NCBI GenBank assembly: GCA_050747865.1
Contig: JBOGJI010000323.1
Location: forward strand, 1 to 8,235
Direction of reading: 5' to 3'
Length of the DNA: 8,235 nt
Source of the DNA: JBOGJI01 sp050747865
Lineage (GTDB): Bacteria > Acidobacteriota > Thermoanaerobaculia > Multivoradales > JAHEKO01
The position numbers were made by a program, and so were the translations under genes. Position 1 is the stretch's first letter. Every line of letters begins with the position of its first letter. Shown in pieces: positions 1 to 5,237 of the stretch. The notes beneath the pieces are model-generated. The model worked only from the letters and a program-made list of their open reading frames with translations, was not told where the DNA came from and ran no database searches.

Positions 1-384
1 CGGCGCGGCCTCGGCTCGCCTGCATGGCCACATCGGCCAGGGCGCTCTCGATCGCTTGGGGAAAGCGGGTCGGCGCGACCCGTTGCTGCACCTCGGGATC
101 GGCGACCAGCAGCTCGACGGGGCCGAGTGACCGGCGTCAACTATTCTGTCCGGTCGACGACAACTACTTTGGCCGGTGTCTTGCCCCGTCGTCGTAGGGG
201 CTGTGGGAGCCGCGGTAGCTGTGGGAATCGCGTAGCGATTTCCAGGGAGGGGGGTTGGGGGGGCAGATTCCGCGGGTTCCACAGCCCTGGCCGGTGCCGG
301 TGTGAGAAACAAGGCTCTGAGAGGCCGCAGGAGCCGCGTTCTCGAGTCGGGGCAGGGTACGGGTATCCCCGTTTCGGCAATCAT
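1..384 (-). CDS. Doubtful reading frame open off the left edge, unknown product
   Basis: From the ATG at 384 this frame stays open for 128 codons to the window edge. The ATG overlaps the stop of the upstream small ORF (ATGA). A full AAGGAGGT Shine-Dalgarno lies at 388-395, only 3 nt from the ATG but 7 nt from an in-range TTG at 380 in another frame. The translation is rich in Pro, Arg, Ser and Thr and runs straight across the hairpin structures at 198-287, which argues against a real protein. Between 136 and 1 a different minus frame reads much more like protein (for example 'PVELLVADPEVQQRV' and 'PQAIESALADVAM') but has no convincing start codon. Either a partial gene enters from the left in that second frame, or a frameshift separates the two. 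I do not recognise either product. Confidence 0.2.
   Translation of the reverse strand, partial: MIAETGIPVPCPDSRTRLLRPLRALFLTPAPARAVEPAESAPPTPLPGNRYAIPTATAAPTAPTTTGQDTGQSSCRRPDRIVDAGHSAPSSCWSPIPRCSNGSRRPAFPKRSRAPWPMWPCRRAEAAP
136..178. repeat. Pair of imperfect 20-bp direct repeats, possible insertion-sequence end
   Basis: Positions 136-155 (GTCAACTATTCTGTCCGGTC) and 159-178 (GACAACTACTTTGGCCGGTG) match at 15 of 20 bases with a 23-bp period. Multiple short direct repeats starting 'GTCAA' and carrying 'CTGTCC' are a feature of the ends of IS21/Mu-type insertion sequences, where they bind transposase. No transposase of that family is visible here, so this may be a solo or remnant end. The family assignment is from memory of the motif style only. 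Confidence 0.35.
198..287. repeat. Nested inverted repeats forming a long hairpin
   Basis: The outer stem pairs 198-211 (GGGCTGTGGGAGCC) with 275-287 (GGTTCCACAGCCC): nine perfect pairs, then a G-T pair, an A-T pair, a bulged G and two more pairs. Inside it, 222-231 pairs with 235-244 (TGGGAATCGC / GCGATTTCCA) around a 3-nt GTA loop, with one G-T pair. The first arm is also partly duplicated in direct orientation at 200-214 and 218-232. A G-rich run (about 245-263) fills the rest. No promoter or open frame explains it. It could be the terminal structure of a mobile element, a structured RNA, or a bidirectional terminator. Confidence 0.5.
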
Positions 385-509
385 CGGACCTCCTTCTTGG
401 TGCCCACGCTTCTCGGCGTTGGCTTCGTTGGTGCCGGTTTGTCCTTCTGCGTGCGGTAGCTCGACACGTCAAACTCGAGGATCTCGGAGTCGCGGACACG
501 AGGCTTCAC
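381..509 (-). CDS. Small ORF, 42 residues, unknown function
   Basis: The frame runs from a GTG at 509 to a TGA at 381-383. The product is charged, with 'VRDSEILEFDVSSYRTQ' in the first half and a Lys/Pro-rich tail ending 'TKKEVR'. The codons that encode its end carry AAGGAGGT (388-395), so its stop overlaps an ATG and any downstream frame would be translationally coupled. There is no clear ribosome site before the GTG. The frame is open further upstream, back to a TGA next to the antitoxin gene, but offers no better start. It looks like the C-terminal remnant or the whole of a small protein. It diverges from the antitoxin gene, with the tandem repeat at 522-541 in between. I do not recognise the family. 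Confidence 0.35.
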   Translation of the reverse strand: MKPRVRDSEILEFDVSSYRTQKDKPAPTKPTPRSVGTKKEVR

Positions 510-521
510 CTGGCCGGCACG

Positions 522-541
522 CGACCCAGTTCGACCCAGTT
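522..541. repeat. Tandem 10-bp repeat, possible operator
   Basis: CGACCCAGTT occurs twice head to tail, followed by a partial third unit (CGGCACAACGGTT). The repeat lies directly upstream of the -35 element of the antitoxin promoter and between two divergent reading frames. Antitoxins with HTH domains usually autoregulate, so this is a candidate operator. That role is inferred from position only. Confidence 0.35.
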
Positions 542-552
542 CGGCACAACGG

Positions 553-581
553 TTGACGCAGTGGACTCACGCGGCTACAAC
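553..581 (+). promoter_or_regulatory. Predicted sigma-70-type promoter of the toxin-antitoxin pair
   Basis: TTGACG at 553-558 and TACAAC at 576-581 are separated by exactly 17 bp. The -10 box ends 6 nt before the ATG at 588, so transcription would start at or within a base or two of the start codon. That predicts a leaderless mRNA and rules out the in-frame GTG at 561, which lies between the two promoter elements. Confidence 0.5.
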
Positions 582-587
582 TCCGGT

Positions 588-1181
588 ATGCCTGTCAATA
601 CACCCTCCGGCGCCAAAGAGCGCTTGCGCGATCTCCGCGCCGCACTCGAGCGTGCCGCGGGAGAGGTCGACGTGCTCGAGAACGAGTTGGAGTCCGCCAG
701 CTCATCGGAGCGCCAGCACCTTGCAGAGGTCTTCGTGAGCGAGGTCCGTCTGCTGGCAGACGAGGACGACGTAGACGAACAGACAGTGCGGCGCGCGGCG
801 CGTATCGCCGTCGCCGAGAACGCGTGGCGGCGGCACCTCGGCACGCTGCTGCGTGCACGTGATGTCGCTGAGCTGCTCGGTGTGACAAAGCAGCGCATCA
901 GCGCTCTGACTACCGCGGGGCGCCTCATCGCCCTGCATGCTCAGGACGGCAGCATCGGCTACCCCGCCTGGCAGTTCCCCAACGGCCGCACATCGAAGCC
1001 CCTGATCGCCTCCTACCGGGCGCTGAGCGAGACCGGCGGTGAGTGGTCAGCCGCATGCTGGTGCGTCACACTGCACCCCGAGCTGGAGCAGAGCTCGCCA
1101 GTCCAATGGGCGGCCGCGGAACGAAGTGGAGACGTGCTCGTACGGGTGGCGATGCGTGACGCCCGGCGGCTCGCCGAGTGA
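588..1181 (+). CDS. HTH antitoxin of a RES-type toxin-antitoxin system (MbcA/ParS-like)
   Basis: This 197-residue protein should neutralise the RES toxin encoded immediately downstream and repress their shared promoter. Residues 10-60 are charged and helical with coiled-coil character. Residues 89-112 form a helix-turn-helix ('RARDVAELLGVTKQRISALT'). The C-terminal third (about 120-197) resembles the toxin-binding domain of Xre/MbcA/ParS antitoxins: a 'WQFP' segment, 'SPVQWAAAERSGD', and a final 'DARRLAE'. The N-terminal extension makes it longer than the classic MbcA type. I chose the ATG at 588 because the promoter places the transcript start there; a GTG at 561 is in frame but lies inside the promoter. 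Its TGA overlaps the toxin's GTG by 4 bp, so the two are translationally coupled. The identification rests mainly on the partner and the HTH. Confidence 0.75.
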   Translation: MPVNTPSGAKERLRDLRAALERAAGEVDVLENELESASSSERQHLAEVFVSEVRLLADEDDVDEQTVRRAARIAVAENAWRRHLGTLLRARDVAELLGVTKQRISALTTAGRLIALHAQDGSIGYPAWQFPNGRTSKPLIASYRALSETGGEWSAACWCVTLHPELEQSSPVQWAAAERSGDVLVRVAMRDARRLAE

Positions 1182-1759
1182 GCACGAACCTTGCGGCGTT
1201 GCCGTACCGCGAGCTCGTGGCGGCGTCCCGCCTCTACCGCATTCACGGCAGCGGGCACGGCCCGTGGAGCTTCGGTGCCACTGGCGACAACCGATTCGAC
1301 CCGGTGGGTGCTGATGGAGTCGGGGCAGCTTACTGGGCCGAAGATCCGCTCGCGGCCTGGGTCGAGGTTTTCCGAACCCGCATGCGCCTCACGGAGCGCG
1401 AGGTCGCGACGAGGACGCTGAGCGTCGTGGCCCTCGAAGCACCGCTCCGGGTCTGCGACCTGACGCAACGCGGGGCACTGCGGGCTGGCGTTGCAGCGGC
1501 CTTGACGGCCGGTCACGACTATTCCGAGGCTCAGGAGCTGGCCTTGCATCTTGTCGACCGGTGCGGCGGCGCACGCTGGCGGGTACGCCACGATCTTGCA
1601 GGGGAACTGATCGGCGTGGCGCTGTCTGGTCCCCTTGGCGACGCCGCGCCGTCTGGCATGTCCCCGCCATCGAGCGTACCGATCCCGCAGGACCTGGTCG
1701 CTCGGGCTGAACAGGAGTTCGGCTACCTCGTGCTGCCGGAACCGCGCACCATGCAATGA
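1178..1759 (+). CDS. RES-domain toxin (NAD+-consuming family)
   Basis: This 193-residue protein carries a RES domain. Characterised RES toxins (MbcT, ParT) degrade NAD+ or modify nucleotide metabolism and stop growth. Visible signatures are 'RLYRIH' with the conserved Arg at residue 21, 'NRFDP' at 38-42, and 'AAYWAEDPLAAWVEVF' with the Glu at 63. The third conserved position is odd: the segment 'GARWRVRHD' (131-139) aligns with the usual G-I-R-Y-x-S-R-H motif, which puts Val136 where Ser is expected. Activity may therefore be altered, or Ser150 may be the functional residue. The gene starts with GTG and overlaps the antitoxin stop. No strong ribosome site precedes it, so coupling probably sets toxin translation below antitoxin. 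The length is normal for the family. Confidence 0.82.
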   Translation: MSTNLAALPYRELVAASRLYRIHGSGHGPWSFGATGDNRFDPVGADGVGAAYWAEDPLAAWVEVFRTRMRLTEREVATRTLSVVALEAPLRVCDLTQRGALRAGVAAALTAGHDYSEAQELALHLVDRCGGARWRVRHDLAGELIGVALSGPLGDAAPSGMSPPSSVPIPQDLVARAEQEFGYLVLPEPRTMQ

Positions 1760-1762
1760 GCG

Positions 1763-1782
1763 TCGCCGCCTCGCGGCGGCGA
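1763..1782 (+). terminator. Hairpin after the toxin gene
   Basis: TCGCCGCC pairs with GGCGGCGA around a TCGC tetraloop: eight perfect base pairs beginning 4 nt after the toxin stop codon. No T-run follows, so it may act as a weak terminator or only as an mRNA-stabilising hairpin. It separates the toxin-antitoxin unit from the ATPase gene, which has its own promoter. Confidence 0.5.
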
Positions 1783-1828
1783 GCGCGACACCTGTCATCG
1801 ACCTCCGGATGACGAAAGCGACGGGCGC

Positions 1829-1856
1829 TTGCAATCTGGGATTTTGTTCCCATAAT
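1829..1856 (+). promoter_or_regulatory. Predicted promoter of the ATPase gene
   Basis: TTGCAA at 1829-1834 and CATAAT at 1851-1856 are 16 bp apart. The stretch is noticeably AT-rich against the GC-rich surroundings. The -10 box ends 7 nt before the ATG at 1864, so the transcript would start at or within a few bases of the start codon, giving a leaderless or near-leaderless mRNA. No Shine-Dalgarno sequence is present, which agrees. Confidence 0.55.
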
Positions 1857-1863
1857 ACAAGAC

Positions 1864-3009
1864 ATGATTCCTCGTTCCTATACCCGGCAGGTACGCGACA
1901 AGCTCAGCAAGTTTCCCGCGGTCGCGCTGCTCGGAGCGCGTCAGTGCGGCAAGACCACCCTCGCGCAGCGCCTGGGCGGCGCGTACTTCGACATGGAGAC
2001 GGCGGGGAGCGCGGCCCGGCTCGACGCGGAGTGGGACAGGCTGGCGCGCGGAGAGGAGCTGGTCATCATCGACGAGGCGCAGCAGGCGCCGGAGGTCTTC
2101 TCCCGCCTGCGCGGCACCATCGACGCCGAGCGCAGGCGCAACGGGCGCTTTCTCCTGCTGGGGTCGGTGTCGCCCGCTCTGATGGAGAACGTCTCGGAGT
2201 CGCTGGCCGGTCGGCTGGGCCTGGTGCGGATGACGCCACTCATCCTCCCCGAGCTCAGACCGGGTCAGATGGACGATCTGTGGTTGCGGGGCGGCTATCC
2301 CGACGGCGGCATCCTCGATCCGGAGATGTTCCCCGAGTGGCAGCACGACTACCTCGACACCCTCGTGTCACGCGATCTGCCGACCTGGGGGCTACCCGCG
2401 AAGCCCCGGCAGACGTTGCGCCTGCTCGCCATGCTCGCCGCCGTGCACGGCCAGCCCTTGAACGCCTCGCAGCTCGGCAGCGCTCTCGCCCTCGATCACA
2501 AGACTGTCCTGAGCTACTGCGACTTCCTCGAGGGAGCGTTCCTGATCCGCCGTCTGCCGCCGTACTTCACCAACATCAAGAAGCGTCTGGTGAGGACGCC
2601 CCGCATCTTCTGGCGCGACAGCGGGCTGCTGCACGGGCTGCTGAACGTGACCACCCTGGAACAGCTCTATCGCCAACCATGGCTCGGCTCGAGCTGGGAA
2701 GGTTTCGTCCTCGAGCAGACCCTCGCCACCCTGCAGGCCGCCGGCAAGCGGGTGCAGCCGCATTTCTTCCGCACTTCCGACGGCTACGAGCTCGATCTGG
2801 TGCTCGACTGGGGCACACGACGCTGGGCGGTCGAGATCAAGCTGACCAGCAACCCGTCGACCGAGACGATCGAGCGCCTGCGCAAGACGGCCGACATGAT
2901 CGACGCCGACCGCCATATCCTCGTCTGCCGCGTGGCGCGCAGGATCGAGAACAGACGGCTTCTCGCCATCAACCCGGCGGGATGGTTGCGGGTGCTACGA
3001 GAAATGTAG
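1864..3009 (+). CDS. AAA+ ATPase of the DUF4143 family
   Basis: This 381-residue cytoplasmic protein is a typical full-length member of the ATP-binding/DUF4143 family. Its biological role is not established; members often occur as isolated genes in accessory DNA. The N-terminal ATPase has a Walker A motif at 24-32 ('GARQCGKTT') and a Walker B motif at 65-73 ('ELVIIDEAQ'). 'LLLGSVSPAL' (97-106) may be the sensor region. Residues 145-260 form the helical middle and winged-helix-like part. The C-terminal part contains 'YELDLVLD' (308-315) and 'WAVEIK' (321-326), which gives the D-x(n)-E-x-K pattern of PD-(D/E)XK nuclease folds (Asp311, Glu324, Lys326). Whether it cuts DNA cannot be told from sequence. 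The end of the gene is overlapped by 226 bp from the convergent minus-strand gene. Confidence 0.88.
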   Translation: MIPRSYTRQVRDKLSKFPAVALLGARQCGKTTLAQRLGGAYFDMETAGSAARLDAEWDRLARGEELVIIDEAQQAPEVFSRLRGTIDAERRRNGRFLLLGSVSPALMENVSESLAGRLGLVRMTPLILPELRPGQMDDLWLRGGYPDGGILDPEMFPEWQHDYLDTLVSRDLPTWGLPAKPRQTLRLLAMLAAVHGQPLNASQLGSALALDHKTVLSYCDFLEGAFLIRRLPPYFTNIKKRLVRTPRIFWRDSGLLHGLLNVTTLEQLYRQPWLGSSWEGFVLEQTLATLQAAGKRVQPHFFRTSDGYELDLVLDWGTRRWAVEIKLTSNPSTETIERLRKTADMIDADRHILVCRVARRIENRRLLAINPAGWLRVLREM

Positions 3010-3602
3010 CCCGGCGCCTGCACGGTCAAGTCCGGGAACCTCCGTGTGATGAAGGCCTCGGCGTCCGGATCCTCCGGCGTCGGGACCGGGATCGTGACGA
3101 AGTACTGCGCTTCCGCCGCGGCGTCGCCGAACCTGGCCACGGCCGCGATCTGCTCGACCACTAAAGCGGTGCCGGCCGGGAGATCCGACGGCAGCAACTC
3201 GATGCAATCCGAACCGGGGTCGTTCGGACCCACAGAGACCACGCCGGCCCACTGGAAGGGCAGCTCGCCGCTGGTCACCGTGATCGGCGGCATGCTGGCG
3301 ACGTGAACGGTGGGACTTCCAGACACCTCGACACTCTGGATCGCGGGCAGATTGCCGACGTTGACGGTGCCGGCGACCGGCACCGGATCGTCGTCCTCGT
3401 TGACGACGTCCACCGGGATGGCAAGGCCCCACCGGGCCGGCGGCGGCTCGGCGCCTCGCGCCAGCGCCGGTCCGCCGGCCACCGCGCCGCCAACCAGCGT
3501 GATCGTCAGCGCCAGGCCGCCGACCTTCGCGATGGCGCGCCGTCGCGGAATGCTCTCTCCGCCGCTCCCAGGCCGGCCGGTCGCGGGGGTTTCGTTGCTC
3601 AT
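2784..3602 (-). CDS. Tat-exported protein of unknown function, C-terminus probably replaced
   Basis: The frame encodes 272 residues from the ATG at 3602, which has a good ribosome site (GGAGG at 3611-3615, 7 nt spacing). The N-terminus has a twin-arginine signal: 'PRRRAIAKVGG' (19-29), a hydrophobic stretch to about 43, and 'ALARG' as a likely cleavage region. The mature part starts as short Val-rich beta-strand units (about 78-110), such as 'TVNVGNLPAIQSVEV' and 'SPTVHVASMPPITV', followed by a beta-rich domain to about residue 198. From about residue 199 the frame is antisense to the ATPase gene and turns into an Arg/Ser-rich string unlike the rest. The native C-terminus was probably lost at a junction near 3007-3010. 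It is the last gene of the presumed operon of exported proteins, 82 nt after the SLH gene. The reaction or ligand is unknown. Confidence 0.65.
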   Translation of the reverse strand: MSNETPATGRPGSGGESIPRRRAIAKVGGLALTITLVGGAVAGGPALARGAEPPPARWGLAIPVDVVNEDDDPVPVAGTVNVGNLPAIQSVEVSGSPTVHVASMPPITVTSGELPFQWAGVVSVGPNDPGSDCIELLPSDLPAGTALVVEQIAAVARFGDAAAEAQYFVTIPVPTPEDPDAEAFITRRFPDLTVQAPGYISRSTRNHPAGLMARSRLFSILRATRQTRIWRSASIMSAVLRRRSIVSVDGLLVSLISTAQRRVPQSSTRSSS

Positions 3603-3684
3603 CTCGTGTCCTCCGTTTCTCTTCAGGTTGTGATGTCCAGGTGTCGACACATCCGCTCTCGATCGCGTCAAGGCTCCGCTCGGA

Positions 3685-4632
3685 CTACTGGGCGATCTCG
3701 GTCCAATGCAGGCCAAGGGTCTTGGCAAGAAACACGGCCATCTGGCCACGGGTCAGCAGATCGTCCGGGCAGAAGCTGCTGCCGTCGCCACAGCCGCCGG
3801 TGATCCCGGAGGCGACCAGGGCCTCGATGTGCTGGAAGAAGGGATGCTCCCCGTCCACGTCGTCGAACGTCGGCGACACCGGCGGCGGGCTGATCTGGCG
3901 GCGCCACTGGGCGCGGACCTTCTGGATCCCCAGGTCGCTGCCCTCGGAGCAGTCGAAGAAGCCGCCGTCCAGGATCACCTGTACGAGATACGCGCAGCTC
4001 TCGAGATCGATGTCCTCATCGAACGGTCCGATGGTTGCGAAGCCGGAGCCTGCCGCCCCATTCGAGGCGACAGACCCGAGGATCGTGGTCGACGCCCCTC
4101 CGCTTTCGAAATCCGGATGACAGACCCGAACCAGAGCCGCCGTGAGATTCTCGTCGCTCAAATCCAGGTACCAGACATCCACGCGCTCGAGCTTGGCGCC
4201 GTGAGGAAGGGAGTCGAACTGCGCATCGAAGATCGAATGCCCGCTCAGACATACGCGCACTTCGCCGCTGAGCGTGTACTCGGTCTCGGAACGCCGGGGG
4301 CGGATCGCGCGTGCCTCGATGGGGGAAGAGCCGGCGCTGCCGGTGCCGAATGGTGCGGCGACGACGGGTTGTTCGCGGACATTACGGTACTCCTCGAGCC
4401 GGGCTCGCTGCGCCGCGACGCGCTCCTCCGGGCTCATCAGCAACTCCTCGAGCGCCCGCGGCATGGCGTAGACGTCAGTGGCGTCGGGCTCAAAGCCCAG
4501 GCGCTGGAGCAGCACCGAATCGGTGATGGGGATGTCCCGCCCGGTTTCACCGACCGGCAGGGCAGGGGCGGGCAGCGCCGCGAAGACGCCGCCCACCATC
4601 CAGACGATTGGATTGCGTATGAATCGCAACAT
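3685..4632 (-). CDS. Secreted S-layer-homology domain protein
   Basis: This 315-residue protein starts at the ATG at 4632, which follows AAGGAG with 8 nt spacing. Residues 1-26 are a Sec signal peptide (basic 'MLRFIRN', then a hydrophobic core ending near 'PAPALP'). Residues 60-87 are a charged helical segment. Residues 118-245 form a beta-rich domain with four Cys (128, 171, 213, 228) that could make two disulfides. Residues 254-310 are a single S-layer-homology-like domain with 'FFQHIEALVASGITGGCGD' (265-283), a Cys281/Cys288 pair and 'LTRGQMAVFLAKTLGLHW'. This layout (signal, beta domain, one C-terminal SLH-like domain) suggests attachment to the cell envelope. The frame is open far upstream of the chosen start (to 5103), but that part is a shadow of the small gene at 4671-4975. 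It is followed by the Tat-exported gene. Confidence 0.8.
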   Translation of the reverse strand: MLRFIRNPIVWMVGGVFAALPAPALPVGETGRDIPITDSVLLQRLGFEPDATDVYAMPRALEELLMSPEERVAAQRARLEEYRNVREQPVVAAPFGTGSAGSSPIEARAIRPRRSETEYTLSGEVRVCLSGHSIFDAQFDSLPHGAKLERVDVWYLDLSDENLTAALVRVCHPDFESGGASTTILGSVASNGAAGSGFATIGPFDEDIDLESCAYLVQVILDGGFFDCSEGSDLGIQKVRAQWRRQISPPPVSPTFDDVDGEHPFFQHIEALVASGITGGCGDGSSFCPDDLLTRGQMAVFLAKTLGLHWTEIAQ

Positions 4633-4670
4633 GGTCGTTTCTCCTTCTCGCCGCGAGACGCGCCCGCGAT

Positions 4671-4975
4671 CTATTGCTTGGTGATCTCGAGCTCGTAGGC
4701 GAGCCTGCTGCCCAGTCCGCCGCCCTGCCCGTCGAGCAGCACCTGAAGGAAGTGGTCCTCGAGCCCGGTCACCGTGCGGGTCTCGGTCTTCGGTAGACCG
4801 GCTTTGCCGGTGTCGAGCTCGAACTGCGTCAGCTTGGTGTACCGGCCTTTGCCGTCGATCTTGCAGATGGTGACGACCGCGCCGCCCCTGCCGTCGTTCT
4901 TGGTGAGAACGATCCTGGCGCGGCCGACTGCGGCTTACAGTCGGCCGCGTCTGCCGTGGTGGTCGCGTTACCCAT
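4671..4975 (-). pseudogene. Small lysine-rich protein gene with an apparent frameshift
   Basis: An ATG at 4975 is preceded by GGAG at 8 nt spacing and opens 'MGNATTTADAADCKPQS'. After about 17 codons the protein-like reading moves to another frame: 'RARIVLTKNDGRGG', then 'ICKIDGKGRYTKLTQFELD', 'GLEDHFLQVLLDG' and finally 'LAYELEITKQ' with a TAG at 4671. The span is 305 nt; one added base would give a clean protein of 101 residues. The break falls inside the perfect hairpin at 4919-4949, a typical place for a sequencing or replication slip. The second part has no start codon of its own (a TAA lies just upstream). No signal peptide is visible. It is the first gene of the presumed operon, 38 nt before the SLH gene. 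The family is not recognised. It is either a broken gene, an assembly error, or a recoded gene. Confidence 0.6.
4919..4949. repeat. Perfect 12-bp inverted repeat with 7-nt loop
   Basis: CGCGGCCGACTG (4919-4930) and CAGTCGGCCGCG (4938-4949) are exact reverse complements around CGGCTTA. The hairpin lies 26-56 nt inside the small minus-strand gene, at the exact point where its reading frame changes. On the coding strand the loop contributes a TAA stop to the shifted frame. No T-run follows on either side, so it is not a canonical terminator. Confidence 0.85.
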
Positions 4976-5237
4976 TTCTTCTTCTCCTCTTCTTGACGCA
5001 GAGAGTCGTGGAACCGAAGTCGAACCTTGCGCCCGGGTCGTCCTTCGGAGGCCGCGATCGGCCTGGTGTGATGCATGGACTCTCTACCGTCACCGGATTG
5101 CACGCTTGGAGGAGCCGTGGAGAAGCGGTGGAGATCCGATGAAGGAAGCCGAGACGCGACCTGGCCCTGGACTCCGATAGCTGTCAGAATGCGGCGGATC
5201 GATCCGATCGAAGGCGGGTACGGAGGTGAGCACGTCC
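4976..5237. promoter_or_regulatory. Divergent intergenic region with a 12-bp palindrome
   Basis: This region lies between the minus-strand exported-protein operon and the plus-strand regulator and must hold both promoters. I see no convincing -35/-10 pair on either strand. CGGATCGATCCG at 5195-5206 is a perfect palindrome 31 nt before the regulator start and overlaps a cluster of three GATC sites; it is a candidate regulatory site. A strong Shine-Dalgarno, GGAGGTGA (5222-5229), serves the regulator gene. Confidence 0.4.

Noticed and set aside
1013..1834. A 273-codon minus-strand frame across the toxin-antitoxin genes
   Set aside because: It is antisense to both genes, Arg-rich, and shows no recognisable motif or ribosome site.
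1635..3164. A 509-codon plus-strand frame overlapping the ATPase gene
   Set aside because: It is a +1 shadow of the ATPase with Arg/Ala-rich composition. The ATPase frame carries clear Walker motifs and its own promoter.
4633..5103. N-terminal extension of the SLH protein upstream of 4632
   Set aside because: It overlaps the small minus-strand gene in another frame, is Arg-rich, and would bury the signal peptide. The ATG at 4632 has its own ribosome site.
5139..5180. A 13-codon upstream ORF before the regulator, with a GGAG nearby
   Set aside because: It is too short, shows no attenuator structure and no repeated codons typical of leader peptides. Chance is a sufficient explanation.
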